Shown here one piece after another: positions 1-7,023 of a stretch of DNA of 64,000 bases. Positions within the stretch are counted from its first letter, which is position 1. Each line of letters opens with the position of its first letter. The DNA is from Chryseobacterium nakagawai (GTDB lineage: Bacteria > Bacteroidota > Bacteroidia > Flavobacteriales > Weeksellaceae): positions 1,976,501 through 2,040,500 of the forward strand of contig NZ_LR134386.1 of assembly GCF_900637665.1 (NCBI RefSeq). The letters are read 5' to 3'. Below the pieces are notes generated by a model, which searched no databases, was not told the DNA's origin, and saw nothing but the letters and a program-made list of their open reading frames with translations. The position numbers and the translations under genes are program-made.

Positions 1-2
1 AT

Positions 3-56
3 GTAATATCTCAAAAGAAAGAGCTAAAAGATCCTGATATTTCACAGAAAAAATAA
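3..56 (+). CDS. Possible C-terminal tail of a gene cut by the left edge
   Basis: Reading frame 3 is open from the edge for 17 codons and ends in TAA. The tail is lysine- and aspartate-rich (ending ...DISQKK). It has no start in the window. The other two forward frames close sooner, so this is the most plausible end of an upstream gene, but 17 codons is too short to exclude chance. Confidence 0.3.
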   Translation, partial: VISQKKELKDPDISQKK

Positions 57-238
57 CTGCAATAGATTTCAGTTTAATTAACATCTAAAAACAGGCTGTA
101 TCTATTACAGAAACTATTCTGGAAGTACGATTTAATATTTTTATTACTTCCAATTGATTGGATGTAAATTTATTTGAATAAGCTGCTAAACTGTTTGTAG
201 GTTGTTCTGCGAATAATTAATTTTGAAAAATTTTCAAT

Positions 239-1243
239 TTGAAGCCTAGTATTTCCATTATTGTTGCCATTTACAACCGAAAGGATGAACTTTTCGAGTT
301 GCTGACTTCTTTAACCCAACAAACTGATAAAGAGTTTGAAATCATTATTGTTGATGATGGTTCAATCATTGATCTAAAACCTACCATAAGGAATTTCGAA
401 GAGATACTGGATATTAAATATTTCAGGAAAGATAATTCCGGGCCGGGGCTTACAAGAAATTATGGAGCAAAAAGAGCAGCCAATGAATGGCTGGTATTTG
501 TAGACAGTGATGTGATTGTTGAAAAGGATTATATCGAGCATATTAAAAAAGATATACAGACAATTCCCTGTGATGCATTTGGAGGAGCAGATAAAGCGCA
601 TAAAGGTTTTAACCTGATGCAGAAGGCAATTTCATACTCTATGACTTCTGTTTTTACTACCGGAGGAATCAGAGGAAGTAAGAAGGCGGTTTCAAAATTT
701 CAGCCCAGAAGTTTTAATATGGGAGTGAAAAAGTCAGTTTTTGAAAAAGTAGGCGGTTTTTCTGAGATGAGAATAGGAGAGGATCCTGACTTGTCGATGA
801 CCCTTTGGGAAAACGGATTTACCACAACATTTTTTGATGATATTGCAGTATATCATAAACGTAGAGTTGATTTTGGGAAGTTTTCCAAACAGGTATATCA
901 GTTTGGCTGTGCAAGACCAATTCTTAATCAGAGGCATCCGAGCTATGTGAAAATATCCTTTGCATTTCCTACCTTATTTATGTTAGGTTACATTATGGGA
1001 TTTTTTGAATATTTTATCTTAGGAAAAGGATTTATTCTTGCTTTCTATGGATTGTATACATTCCTAGTATTTTTCCATGCTTTATTATTGACTAAGAATA
1101 TCAGTATTGCTGGAATGGCGGTGATTTCAACCTATATTCAAATGTTTTCTTACGGATACGGATTTCTGAAATCCTGGGTTTTACTGAATATTTTCAGGAT
1201 GAAACCGGAGGATGCATTTCCCAATCATTATTATAAGAAATAG
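239..1243 (+). CDS. Family 2 glycosyltransferase, membrane-associated
   Basis: This is a GT-A fold inverting glycosyltransferase of 334 residues, expected to move a sugar from a nucleotide-sugar donor at the inner face of the membrane. The N-terminus has the family start SISIIVAIYNR, the nucleotide-binding stretch IIIVDDGS near residues 35-42, and the metal-binding DSD at 89-91. An ED pair in GEDPDLSMTLWENG near residue 180 fits the acceptor/catalytic region. The last third, from about residue 240, is strongly hydrophobic with two or three likely membrane spans. The start is TTG: no in-frame ATG lies upstream, and the next internal Met would remove the catalytic core. The acceptor is unknown. 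Its 3' end faces methionine gamma-lyase across a shared terminator. Confidence 0.88.
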   Translation: MKPSISIIVAIYNRKDELFELLTSLTQQTDKEFEIIIVDDGSIIDLKPTIRNFEEILDIKYFRKDNSGPGLTRNYGAKRAANEWLVFVDSDVIVEKDYIEHIKKDIQTIPCDAFGGADKAHKGFNLMQKAISYSMTSVFTTGGIRGSKKAVSKFQPRSFNMGVKKSVFEKVGGFSEMRIGEDPDLSMTLWENGFTTTFFDDIAVYHKRRVDFGKFSKQVYQFGCARPILNQRHPSYVKISFAFPTLFMLGYIMGFFEYFILGKGFILAFYGLYTFLVFFHALLLTKNISIAGMAVISTYIQMFSYGYGFLKSWVLLNIFRMKPEDAFPNHYYKK

Positions 1244-1301
1244 TGGTTATCTCCCACAGATACAAGGATTTCGAGAATGTGTATGTTACAATAAAAATAA
1301 A

Positions 1302-1329
1302 GAAGGCTGTTTCAAGTGAAACAGCCTTC
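1302..1329. terminator. Bidirectional terminator between convergent genes
   Basis: A perfect 12-bp stem (GAAGGCTGTTTC / GAAACAGCCTTC) with loop AAGT is flanked by an A-rich run on the left and TTTT on the right. It can therefore end transcripts from both the glycosyltransferase and the methionine gamma-lyase gene. Confidence 0.9.
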
Positions 1330-1345
1330 TTTTGTACAATAAAAT

Positions 1346-2578
1346 TTAGGATATAGAGATGTTTTCATGGTTAAGAACTCCTACTTTCAGCATACATTCT
1401 TTCATTTTATGATAAGTTCTTTTGATGTCGTGGTCCAATCCGATCGAGAATCTGATTAATCCATCAGAAATACCGATTGATGCACGTTCTTCTTCTGGAA
1501 TTTCGGAAGAAGTGGATTTTCCTGAGCAGGAGAACAGAGTTTTATAGAAACCTAAACTTACCGCCAGATACCCAAGGTTTTCTGTCTGCATCATTTCCAT
1601 CAGTTCATTGGCTTTTTCTGTAGTTCCTGCATCTAGGGTTAATAGTCCTCCGAATCCATACTCTTCATCAATCATACTTTTCATGAGTTCATGATTCTTA
1701 TGAGATGGTAAGCCCGGATAGGAGACTTTTAAGCCGTCCTGTTCAAATCTTTCTGCAAGATACATGGCATTATGGCTGTGTTGTTTTATTCTGATATGAA
1801 GGGTTCTCAGGTTTTTAAGAATGCTTGATGCTCTTAAACTGTCCATGGTTGGTCCCAATAGCATACATGCCCCGGAGTTTACATTTTTAGTATCATCAAT
1901 AAATGCCTGTGAACTGCAATATACACCACCCACAGTGTCACTGCTTCCGTTGATGAATTTCGTTAAACTGTGAATGACAACATCTGCTCCAAATAATTGA
2001 GGAGAAATGGAAAGGGGTGAAAACGTATTGTCTACAATCAGTTTTAGATTATGCTTTTTACAAATTTCAGAAAGTTTTCTAAGGTCTGCCACTTCAAGTA
2101 AAGGGTTACTTACGCTTTCGCAATAGATCACCTTTGTATTGGGAGTAATAGCGTTTTCTATAGCATCAAAATTATTAATATCTACAAAGGTAGTCGCTAC
2201 ATTAAATTGAGGTAAAAAGTTTTTAAGGAAAGCATAGGTTCCTCCATAGATGGTTCTGCTTGAAATGATATGGTCACCACTTTTACATACCTGCATCAAA
2301 ACCGAAGTAATAGCTCCCATTCCGGATGCTGTAACGTTGGCAGATTCTGTATTTTCCATTTTTGCTAAAGCCTGAGCCAGATAAAGATTCATGGGTGATG
2401 AATGTCTGGAGTACAGGTAGCATCCTTCTGCGTTTCCTTCAAAAGTGTCAAACATAGTCTTTGCAGAAAGGAAAGTATAGGTAGAGCTGTCAGAAATAGA
2501 AGGGTTTACTCCTCCGAATTCGCCGAAATACTGAAGATCCTGGATCTCGTTGGCCGCGTTAAAGTTTTCCATAAGCAT
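1346..2578 (-). CDS. Cys/Met metabolism PLP enzyme, probable methionine gamma-lyase
   Basis: This is a fold-type I PLP enzyme of about 410 residues, the usual length for the cystathionine gamma-synthase / methionine gamma-lyase family. The PLP lysine is K207 in SLTKFINGSSD. The phosphate-binding YSRHSSPMNLYLAQALA (residues 56-72) and SGMGAI segments match the family, and D183 in VDNTFSPL fits the pyridine-nitrogen aspartate. Methionine gamma-lyase would convert methionine to methanethiol, ammonia and 2-oxobutyrate. That choice over cystathionine gamma-lyase or -synthase rests on overall flavour and on the divergent Lrp-type regulator, a frequent partner of this lyase. Two starts, 2578 and 2572, are equally plausible. 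Confidence 0.82.
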   Translation of the reverse strand: MLMENFNAANEIQDLQYFGEFGGVNPSISDSSTYTFLSAKTMFDTFEGNAEGCYLYSRHSSPMNLYLAQALAKMENTESANVTASGMGAITSVLMQVCKSGDHIISSRTIYGGTYAFLKNFLPQFNVATTFVDINNFDAIENAITPNTKVIYCESVSNPLLEVADLRKLSEICKKHNLKLIVDNTFSPLSISPQLFGADVVIHSLTKFINGSSDTVGGVYCSSQAFIDDTKNVNSGACMLLGPTMDSLRASSILKNLRTLHIRIKQHSHNAMYLAERFEQDGLKVSYPGLPSHKNHELMKSMIDEEYGFGGLLTLDAGTTEKANELMEMMQTENLGYLAVSLGFYKTLFSCSGKSTSSEIPEEERASIGISDGLIRFSIGLDHDIKRTYHKMKECMLKVGVLNHENISIS

Positions 2579-2729
2579 TGTTTTTATTTTACGAGCCTAA
2601 TTTGCATCATTTTCCTAATAATTACAATATAAATTTGAATTTGTAGAATATAAAACTGTAAAATGTTATTTATTTAGAAAATATAATTACTATCTTCGGA
2701 AATATTAAATTTTCACCAAAAAATTATCT

Positions 2730-3188
2730 ATGGAACTTGATGATACGGATAAAAAACTGCTGCTCTTTTTGCAGGAAGATTGTAAACAAACTACCAAAGA
2801 GCTATCCGGTAAACTTGGATTATCGGTTACAGCTGTTTATGAGCGAATAAAAAAGCTTGAAAATGCAGGCGTTATTTCAAAGTATGTAGCCTTATTGAAT
2901 AAAAGTAAAGTGCAGCGTAATTTTATTATCTTGTGTCATATAAAATTAACACAGCATAAAAAAGAGTTTGTTTTACAGTTTGAAAAAGAAGTAATGAACC
3001 TCCAGGAAGTCACAGAATGTTTTCATGTAAGTGGAGATTACGATTATATCCTTAAAATAGGAGTAAAAGATATTGAAGATTATCGGAATTTTATGCTGAC
3101 GAAACTTACGACGCTTCAACACATCGCAAGCACACACAGCTCATTTATGATTTCCGAAGTGAAAAATACAACTGCAATTGTTTTGTAA
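2730..3188 (+). CDS. Lrp/AsnC family transcriptional regulator
   Basis: This 152-residue protein has the classic two-domain Lrp layout. Residues 1-60 form an N-terminal winged helix-turn-helix (LDDTDKKLLLFLQEDCKQTT, then LSVTAVYERIKKLENAGVI). A C-terminal RAM ligand-binding and oligomerisation domain carries VTECFHVSGDYDYILKIGV, the usual effector-pocket strand. It is transcribed away from methionine gamma-lyase across about 150 bp of very AT-rich DNA. This is the normal arrangement for a local amino-acid-responsive regulator. That it senses methionine or a related amino acid and controls the neighbouring lyase is inference. Confidence 0.9.
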   Translation: MELDDTDKKLLLFLQEDCKQTTKELSGKLGLSVTAVYERIKKLENAGVISKYVALLNKSKVQRNFIILCHIKLTQHKKEFVLQFEKEVMNLQEVTECFHVSGDYDYILKIGVKDIEDYRNFMLTKLTTLQHIASTHSSFMISEVKNTTAIVL

Positions 3189-3190
3189 GA

Positions 3191-3231
3191 AATTATAGTG
3201 ATAAAGTTTCCTATGAAAAGTCACTATTATT
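3191..3231. terminator. Imperfect hairpin between convergent genes
   Basis: Arms AATTATAGTGA (3191-3201) and TCACTATTATT (3221-3231) pair at 10 of 11 positions, with a 19-nt loop. It lies between the convergent Lrp-type and bestrophin genes and is followed by repetitive AT-rich words (CATTACTAATTGCTTATTATT). It may act as a weak bidirectional terminator. Confidence 0.45.
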
Positions 3232-3259
3232 ATTCATTACTAATTGCTTATTATTTATA

Positions 3260-4291
3260 TTAAACTAAGACTCCGTTTTTAGAGGAAATTGGATCAGGTA
3301 AATCTGTTTCGCCCACCATTTGTAAGAGGTCAATTTCAATAGTTCGGCAGATGGAAAGCATCGGAACATCAAACATAAGTCCTGCAAAAGGATTTTCCGA
3401 ATAATCTCCTACGAGTTCCATGATAATGTAGATCCATCCAATAATAATACAGAAAGGAATAGAGGTCCAGATTCCCCAATCTCCTAATTTTGCAAATTCG
3501 TTCACCAACCCAAGAGGAAGGAGTGTAATAAACAGAATATTAAATACAAATGCCGTACTGGCAAACTGTCTTGGAGAAGGGAATTTTTTGATTCTTTCTG
3601 CTTGTCCCTGAAAACCATAAAACTCATTCAGACTGTTTTGCAGCTGTGTCTGATTGAAATCTGTGATGGCATTCATATTTTTCAACTCATTGATATCTTT
3701 AGCCTGTTGTGAGATGAGATAAGTCGCAAAGTTTTTATAGGTGCTTTTCAGATCATATTCTTCTTCTGAAAGATACTTATGTAAGAAAATAGGAGCTCTT
3801 CCATAATCCGGAAAGCCAGCTTTAATTAATCTGTTTCTTCTGAGGTTGATATTTCCGAATTTATTATTTTCACTGCTGATGTGTTCCCATTCTGTAGGAA
3901 CTAAAAGTTGTTCGCGGAAAGTATATAACCACGCAATATGACGGTTGATGATCTTTTTCTTACGATCTTCAAGATCAAAAACACCTATTTCTTCATTTTT
4001 GGTATCGAAGGCCTGAACCATTGATGCAAATGAACGACTGGAGTTCACAATTCCGCCCCATATTTTTCGGGCTTCCCAAAGTCTGTCATAGGCCTGGTTA
4101 TTTTTAAAACCTACTAAGAAGGCCTCCGCGGTACCAATCAATGCTACAGGAACCCATGGAATAGTCATCCAGTGCCAGTTAAAAAAATAAAAAAGTACAG
4201 CGATCAGGGTACACCAGACAGAAATTAAGATAAGATGTAAACCGGATAGATTGAGAACCTGTTTATAATTGACATATTTGGTTGTAATCAT
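3260..4291 (-). CDS. Bestrophin-family (UPF0187) membrane channel protein
   Basis: This 343-residue protein resembles the bacterial bestrophin homologues, which form pentameric ion channels in the inner membrane. Visible features are two N-terminal hydrophobic segments (LSGLHLILISVWCTLIAVLFYFF and a second one near 45-65) and the family-like stretch FLVGFKNNQAYDRLWEARKIWGGIVNSSRSF (about residues 58-88, split here by eye). Two further spans lie near residues 240-290, and the conserved YSENPFAGLMFDVPM follows. Length and domain order match. Ion selectivity cannot be read from sequence. It stands alone, facing the Lrp-type gene, and its upstream gap to the ketoacid dehydrogenase holds that gene's terminator. 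Confidence 0.85.
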   Translation of the reverse strand: MITTKYVNYKQVLNLSGLHLILISVWCTLIAVLFYFFNWHWMTIPWVPVALIGTAEAFLVGFKNNQAYDRLWEARKIWGGIVNSSRSFASMVQAFDTKNEEIGVFDLEDRKKKIINRHIAWLYTFREQLLVPTEWEHISSENNKFGNINLRRNRLIKAGFPDYGRAPIFLHKYLSEEEYDLKSTYKNFATYLISQQAKDINELKNMNAITDFNQTQLQNSLNEFYGFQGQAERIKKFPSPRQFASTAFVFNILFITLLPLGLVNEFAKLGDWGIWTSIPFCIIIGWIYIIMELVGDYSENPFAGLMFDVPMLSICRTIEIDLLQMVGETDLPDPISSKNGVLV

Positions 4292-4459
4292 AAAAATGAA
4301 TGTGTTTTGCGTGTACAGACAAAATAAGTACCAAACTTTTTAAGAGTTTATCGAGAAATGTCTGTTATAAATTTAATTTCAGTTTTTGTTCAGGTTTAAT
4401 GTTCTAAGATTGAGTTTGATAAATCCTAAATAAAAGTAATGAAAAAAATGCATAAAAAA

Positions 4460-4481
4460 ACCTCTAAATAATTTTAGAGGT
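4460..4481 (-). terminator. Terminator of the ketoacid dehydrogenase gene
   Basis: ACCTCTAAA / TTTAGAGGT forms a perfect 9-bp stem with loop TAAT. On the minus strand it is followed by a run of T (plus-strand A at 4454-4460), as expected for an intrinsic terminator. Confidence 0.85.
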
Positions 4482-4499
4482 CTCATATTTTATATTGAA

Positions 4500-6572
4500 T
4501 TAATATTGTAGCATTTCTTCGATCTTTTTGGAGAGTTTTTCAGCATTTGGAAGCATTTCTTTTTCCAATACAAGATTGATAGGAACAGCAGGTACATCTA
4601 AAGATCCCATCGTTTCAACAGGAGCGTCAAGATATTTAAAGCAATTCTTAGAAATTCTGTGTGCGAATGCTTCTGCAAAAGAGTTGTTTAATTGCTCTTC
4701 TGTCAAAACAATACATTTTCCGTGAGCTTTTGCTCTTTCAAAAACCAATTCTTCATCCAATGGAATGATGGTTCTTAAATCAATTACTTCAACCCTTCCG
4801 TTAAAGTTCTTAGCTGCTTCTTTCGCCCAGTAAACTCCCATTCCGTAAGTTACAACTAATAAGGTTCTGCCTTTTTCCGTTTCATCTTTATCAGCTTCTA
4901 TGATGATTTTTCCTTTTCCAAAAGGTAAAACGTAATCTTCAGCCGGTTCAATGGTTTTAGCATCCTCAGTTCCCGGAACTTTACTCCAGTATAATCCTTT
5001 ATGCTCCAGCATAACCACTGGGTTCGGATCGTAGTAAGCTGCTTTTAATAATCCTTTGAAATCTGCAGCGTTACTTGGGTAGGCTATTTTGATTCCTTTA
5101 ATATTGGCCAGAATGCTTTCAACACTTCCGCTATGGTAAGGTCCACCGCCTCCATAAGCTCCGATAGGAACACGAATAATATTGCTTACAGGGAATTTTC
5201 CGCCACTTAAGTAGCTTGATTTTGATATTTCTGTGATTAATTGGTTAATTCCAGGATAGATATAATCAGCAAATTGAACTTCAACGATTGGTTTTAGACC
5301 TACAGCACTCATCCCGGTTGTAGACCCGATAATGTAAGCTTCCTGAATCGCCGTATTGAAAACTCTTTTGCTTCCAAATTTTTTACCAAGAGTTACTGTT
5401 TCACGGAAAACGCCACCAATTCTTTCTCCTACATCTTGCCCATAAAGAAGCGCTTCAGGATGCTTCCACATTAGTTCCTGTATGGCATGAATGGCAGCAT
5501 CTACCATCACGATCCTTTCTCCGTTAGCAGGTTCACGGGTTCCTGTTTCCTCTGTAATTGGAGTAGGAGCAAATACATGCTGCATTACGGTTTCAGGTGT
5601 TGGATCTTCAGCATTCTTAGCTTTTTCAAAAGCTTCTTCAGCTTCAAGACGTGCCTTTTTTGTGATTTGTTTTAAAAGATCTTCGTCTGCACCTGTTTCC
5701 AGTAGGTGTTTTCTAAGGATTTCTCCCGGATCTTTAGCTCTATGTTTTGTTAAGTCTTCTTCGTCTCTATAAAATTCTCTTCTTACTCCTGAAGTGTGGT
5801 GGCCGATTAATACTGTTTTTGCACAGACAACCAAAGGTTTTCTCTCTGTTCTTACAAAGTCTACTGCCTTTTTCATAGCTTCGAAACTTTCCACGAAATC
5901 AGTTCCATCAACTCTCATTCTGCTTAATCCGGTAAATCCTGCTACAAAGTCATAAGCATCACAAGTTCTTGCTTCCTCTTTGGTTACAGAGATTCCCCAT
6001 TCATTATCCTGAACAAGGAAGATGATAGGAAGTTGATGTAGTGCTGCAAATTGTAATGCTTCACTTACTTCACCTTCAGTTACAGAGTTGTCACCAAGAC
6101 TGCAGATTACTACAGGATTATTTTCAAATTGTTGAAGGTTGAAATCCTGGATATATTTTATTCCTTGCGCAACACCTGTTGTAGGAATAGTCTGCATTCC
6201 CGTTGCAGAACTCTGGTGAATAATCTTTGGTTTATTTTCGTCCCTGCTTGAAGGGTGGGAGTAATAGGATCTGCCTCCTGAAAAAGGATCATCAGCTTTT
6301 GCCAGTAGTTGAAGCATCAATTGGTAGGGCTCAAATCCAATTCCCAAAAGAATACTTTCATCTCTGTAATAAGGAGAAACCCAGTCTTCCTTTTTTAATT
6401 GGTAGGCAGTTGCTAATTGGATGGCTTCGTGGCCTCTTGAAGTACTGTGAACGTATTTACAGATGTTTCTGTTTTCCTCATAAATGTCTGCCATTGCTTT
6501 AGCAAGCATCATATGATTGTACGCTTTAAGTAAAATATCCTGAGAAACTTTTTCGTGAAGTGCATTTTCCAT
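4500..6572 (-). CDS. Fused branched-chain 2-oxoacid dehydrogenase E1 (alpha+beta)
   Basis: This protein of about 690 residues joins E1 alpha and E1 beta of a 2-oxoisovalerate-type dehydrogenase, the thiamine-diphosphate step that decarboxylates branched-chain 2-oxoacids to feed acyl-CoA and branched fatty acid synthesis. The alpha half has RGHEAIQLATAYQL, YYRDESILLGIG and a ThDP/metal motif beginning GDNSVTEGEVSEAL, where GDN replaces the commoner GDG. A low-complexity acidic/alanine linker near residues 310-350 leads to the beta half with YGQDVGERIGGVFRET, FNTAIQEAYIIGSTTG and a transketolase C-terminal domain. I chose ATG 6572 (MENALHEK) over an upstream in-frame start at 6611 because the extra residues are hydrophobic junk overlapping the promoter. 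No E2 or E3 gene is nearby. Confidence 0.9.
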   Translation of the reverse strand: MENALHEKVSQDILLKAYNHMMLAKAMADIYEENRNICKYVHSTSRGHEAIQLATAYQLKKEDWVSPYYRDESILLGIGFEPYQLMLQLLAKADDPFSGGRSYYSHPSSRDENKPKIIHQSSATGMQTIPTTGVAQGIKYIQDFNLQQFENNPVVICSLGDNSVTEGEVSEALQFAALHQLPIIFLVQDNEWGISVTKEEARTCDAYDFVAGFTGLSRMRVDGTDFVESFEAMKKAVDFVRTERKPLVVCAKTVLIGHHTSGVRREFYRDEEDLTKHRAKDPGEILRKHLLETGADEDLLKQITKKARLEAEEAFEKAKNAEDPTPETVMQHVFAPTPITEETGTREPANGERIVMVDAAIHAIQELMWKHPEALLYGQDVGERIGGVFRETVTLGKKFGSKRVFNTAIQEAYIIGSTTGMSAVGLKPIVEVQFADYIYPGINQLITEISKSSYLSGGKFPVSNIIRVPIGAYGGGGPYHSGSVESILANIKGIKIAYPSNAADFKGLLKAAYYDPNPVVMLEHKGLYWSKVPGTEDAKTIEPAEDYVLPFGKGKIIIEADKDETEKGRTLLVVTYGMGVYWAKEAAKNFNGRVEVIDLRTIIPLDEELVFERAKAHGKCIVLTEEQLNNSFAEAFAHRISKNCFKYLDAPVETMGSLDVPAVPINLVLEKEMLPNAEKLSKKIEEMLQY

Positions 6573-6578
6573 AGGAAG

Positions 6579-6586
6579 CAAATATA
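6579..6586 (-). promoter_or_regulatory. -7 element of the ketoacid dehydrogenase promoter
   Basis: TATATTTG on the minus strand is a perfect match to the Bacteroidota TAnnTTTG -7 element. Its 3' end lies only 6 nt before the ATG at 6572, so the transcript would start at or next to the start codon. A TTG on the minus strand at 6609-6611, 22 nt upstream, could serve as the -33 box. Confidence 0.65.
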
Positions 6587-6600
6587 TATAAAAAAAACAA

Positions 6601-6622
6601 AATACTAACAAGTGTTAGTATT
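6601..6622. promoter_or_regulatory. Perfect 10-bp palindrome, probable repressor operator
   Basis: AATACTAACA and TGTTAGTATT are perfect reverse complements separated by AG. The site covers the -33 region of the E1 promoter, where a bound dimer would block RNA polymerase. The size and the TAACA-n2-TGTTA core resemble operators of TetR-family regulators, which often control fatty and branched-chain acid metabolism. No such regulator gene is in the window, so the protein that binds is unknown. Confidence 0.6.
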
Positions 6623-6974
6623 TTACAAAAAAAATATGAATTCATTGATTATTCCTTAAATTCTTTTTTACAAATAAGTTATTTATTTGTTTTATTTTAA
6701 TGAATTGTTTGTTTTTGTATTTGTAATTAAATCAAGTGTTTATATGTTGTTGGTGAGAGTGTTTTTTTAAAATTTATTCTGTGTGCTGTAAGTTTTTAAG
6801 ATTGATTTTTTAAAATTTTCAGGATGTTTTTTTATGTCTTTTATAACTATAAGAATAGAACGGATTATGCTTAAAGTTCCTGTTTTAGACTTTTGTATTC
6901 ATAATGCTAATAAAAATTGTTCGCTCTGCATTATTAGTTAAAATTTGCTTTGAAAGAAAGAGTGAAAATAAAAA
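6623..6974. other. Gene-free AT-rich gap
   Basis: About 350 bp upstream of the E1 gene and downstream of the subtilase gene contain only very AT-rich sequence and short open frames of fewer than ten codons. Apart from the palindrome at its left edge and the terminator at its right edge, I see no gene or structured RNA. Confidence 0.6.
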
Positions 6975-7000
6975 AGGATACCGACATAAGTCAGTATCCT
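6975..7000 (-). terminator. Terminator of the subtilase gene
   Basis: AGGATACCGAC and GTCAGTATCCT pair as an 11-bp stem with one wobble and a 4-nt loop. On the minus strand a T-rich run follows. Confidence 0.85.
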
Positions 7001-7023
7001 CTATAAAATTATAAGTATAAAAA

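Noticed and set aside
2579-2729. Lrp-type binding box in the methionine gamma-lyase / regulator gap
   Set aside because: The gap is very AT-rich and shows only loose symmetry. No convincing dyad could be defined by eye.
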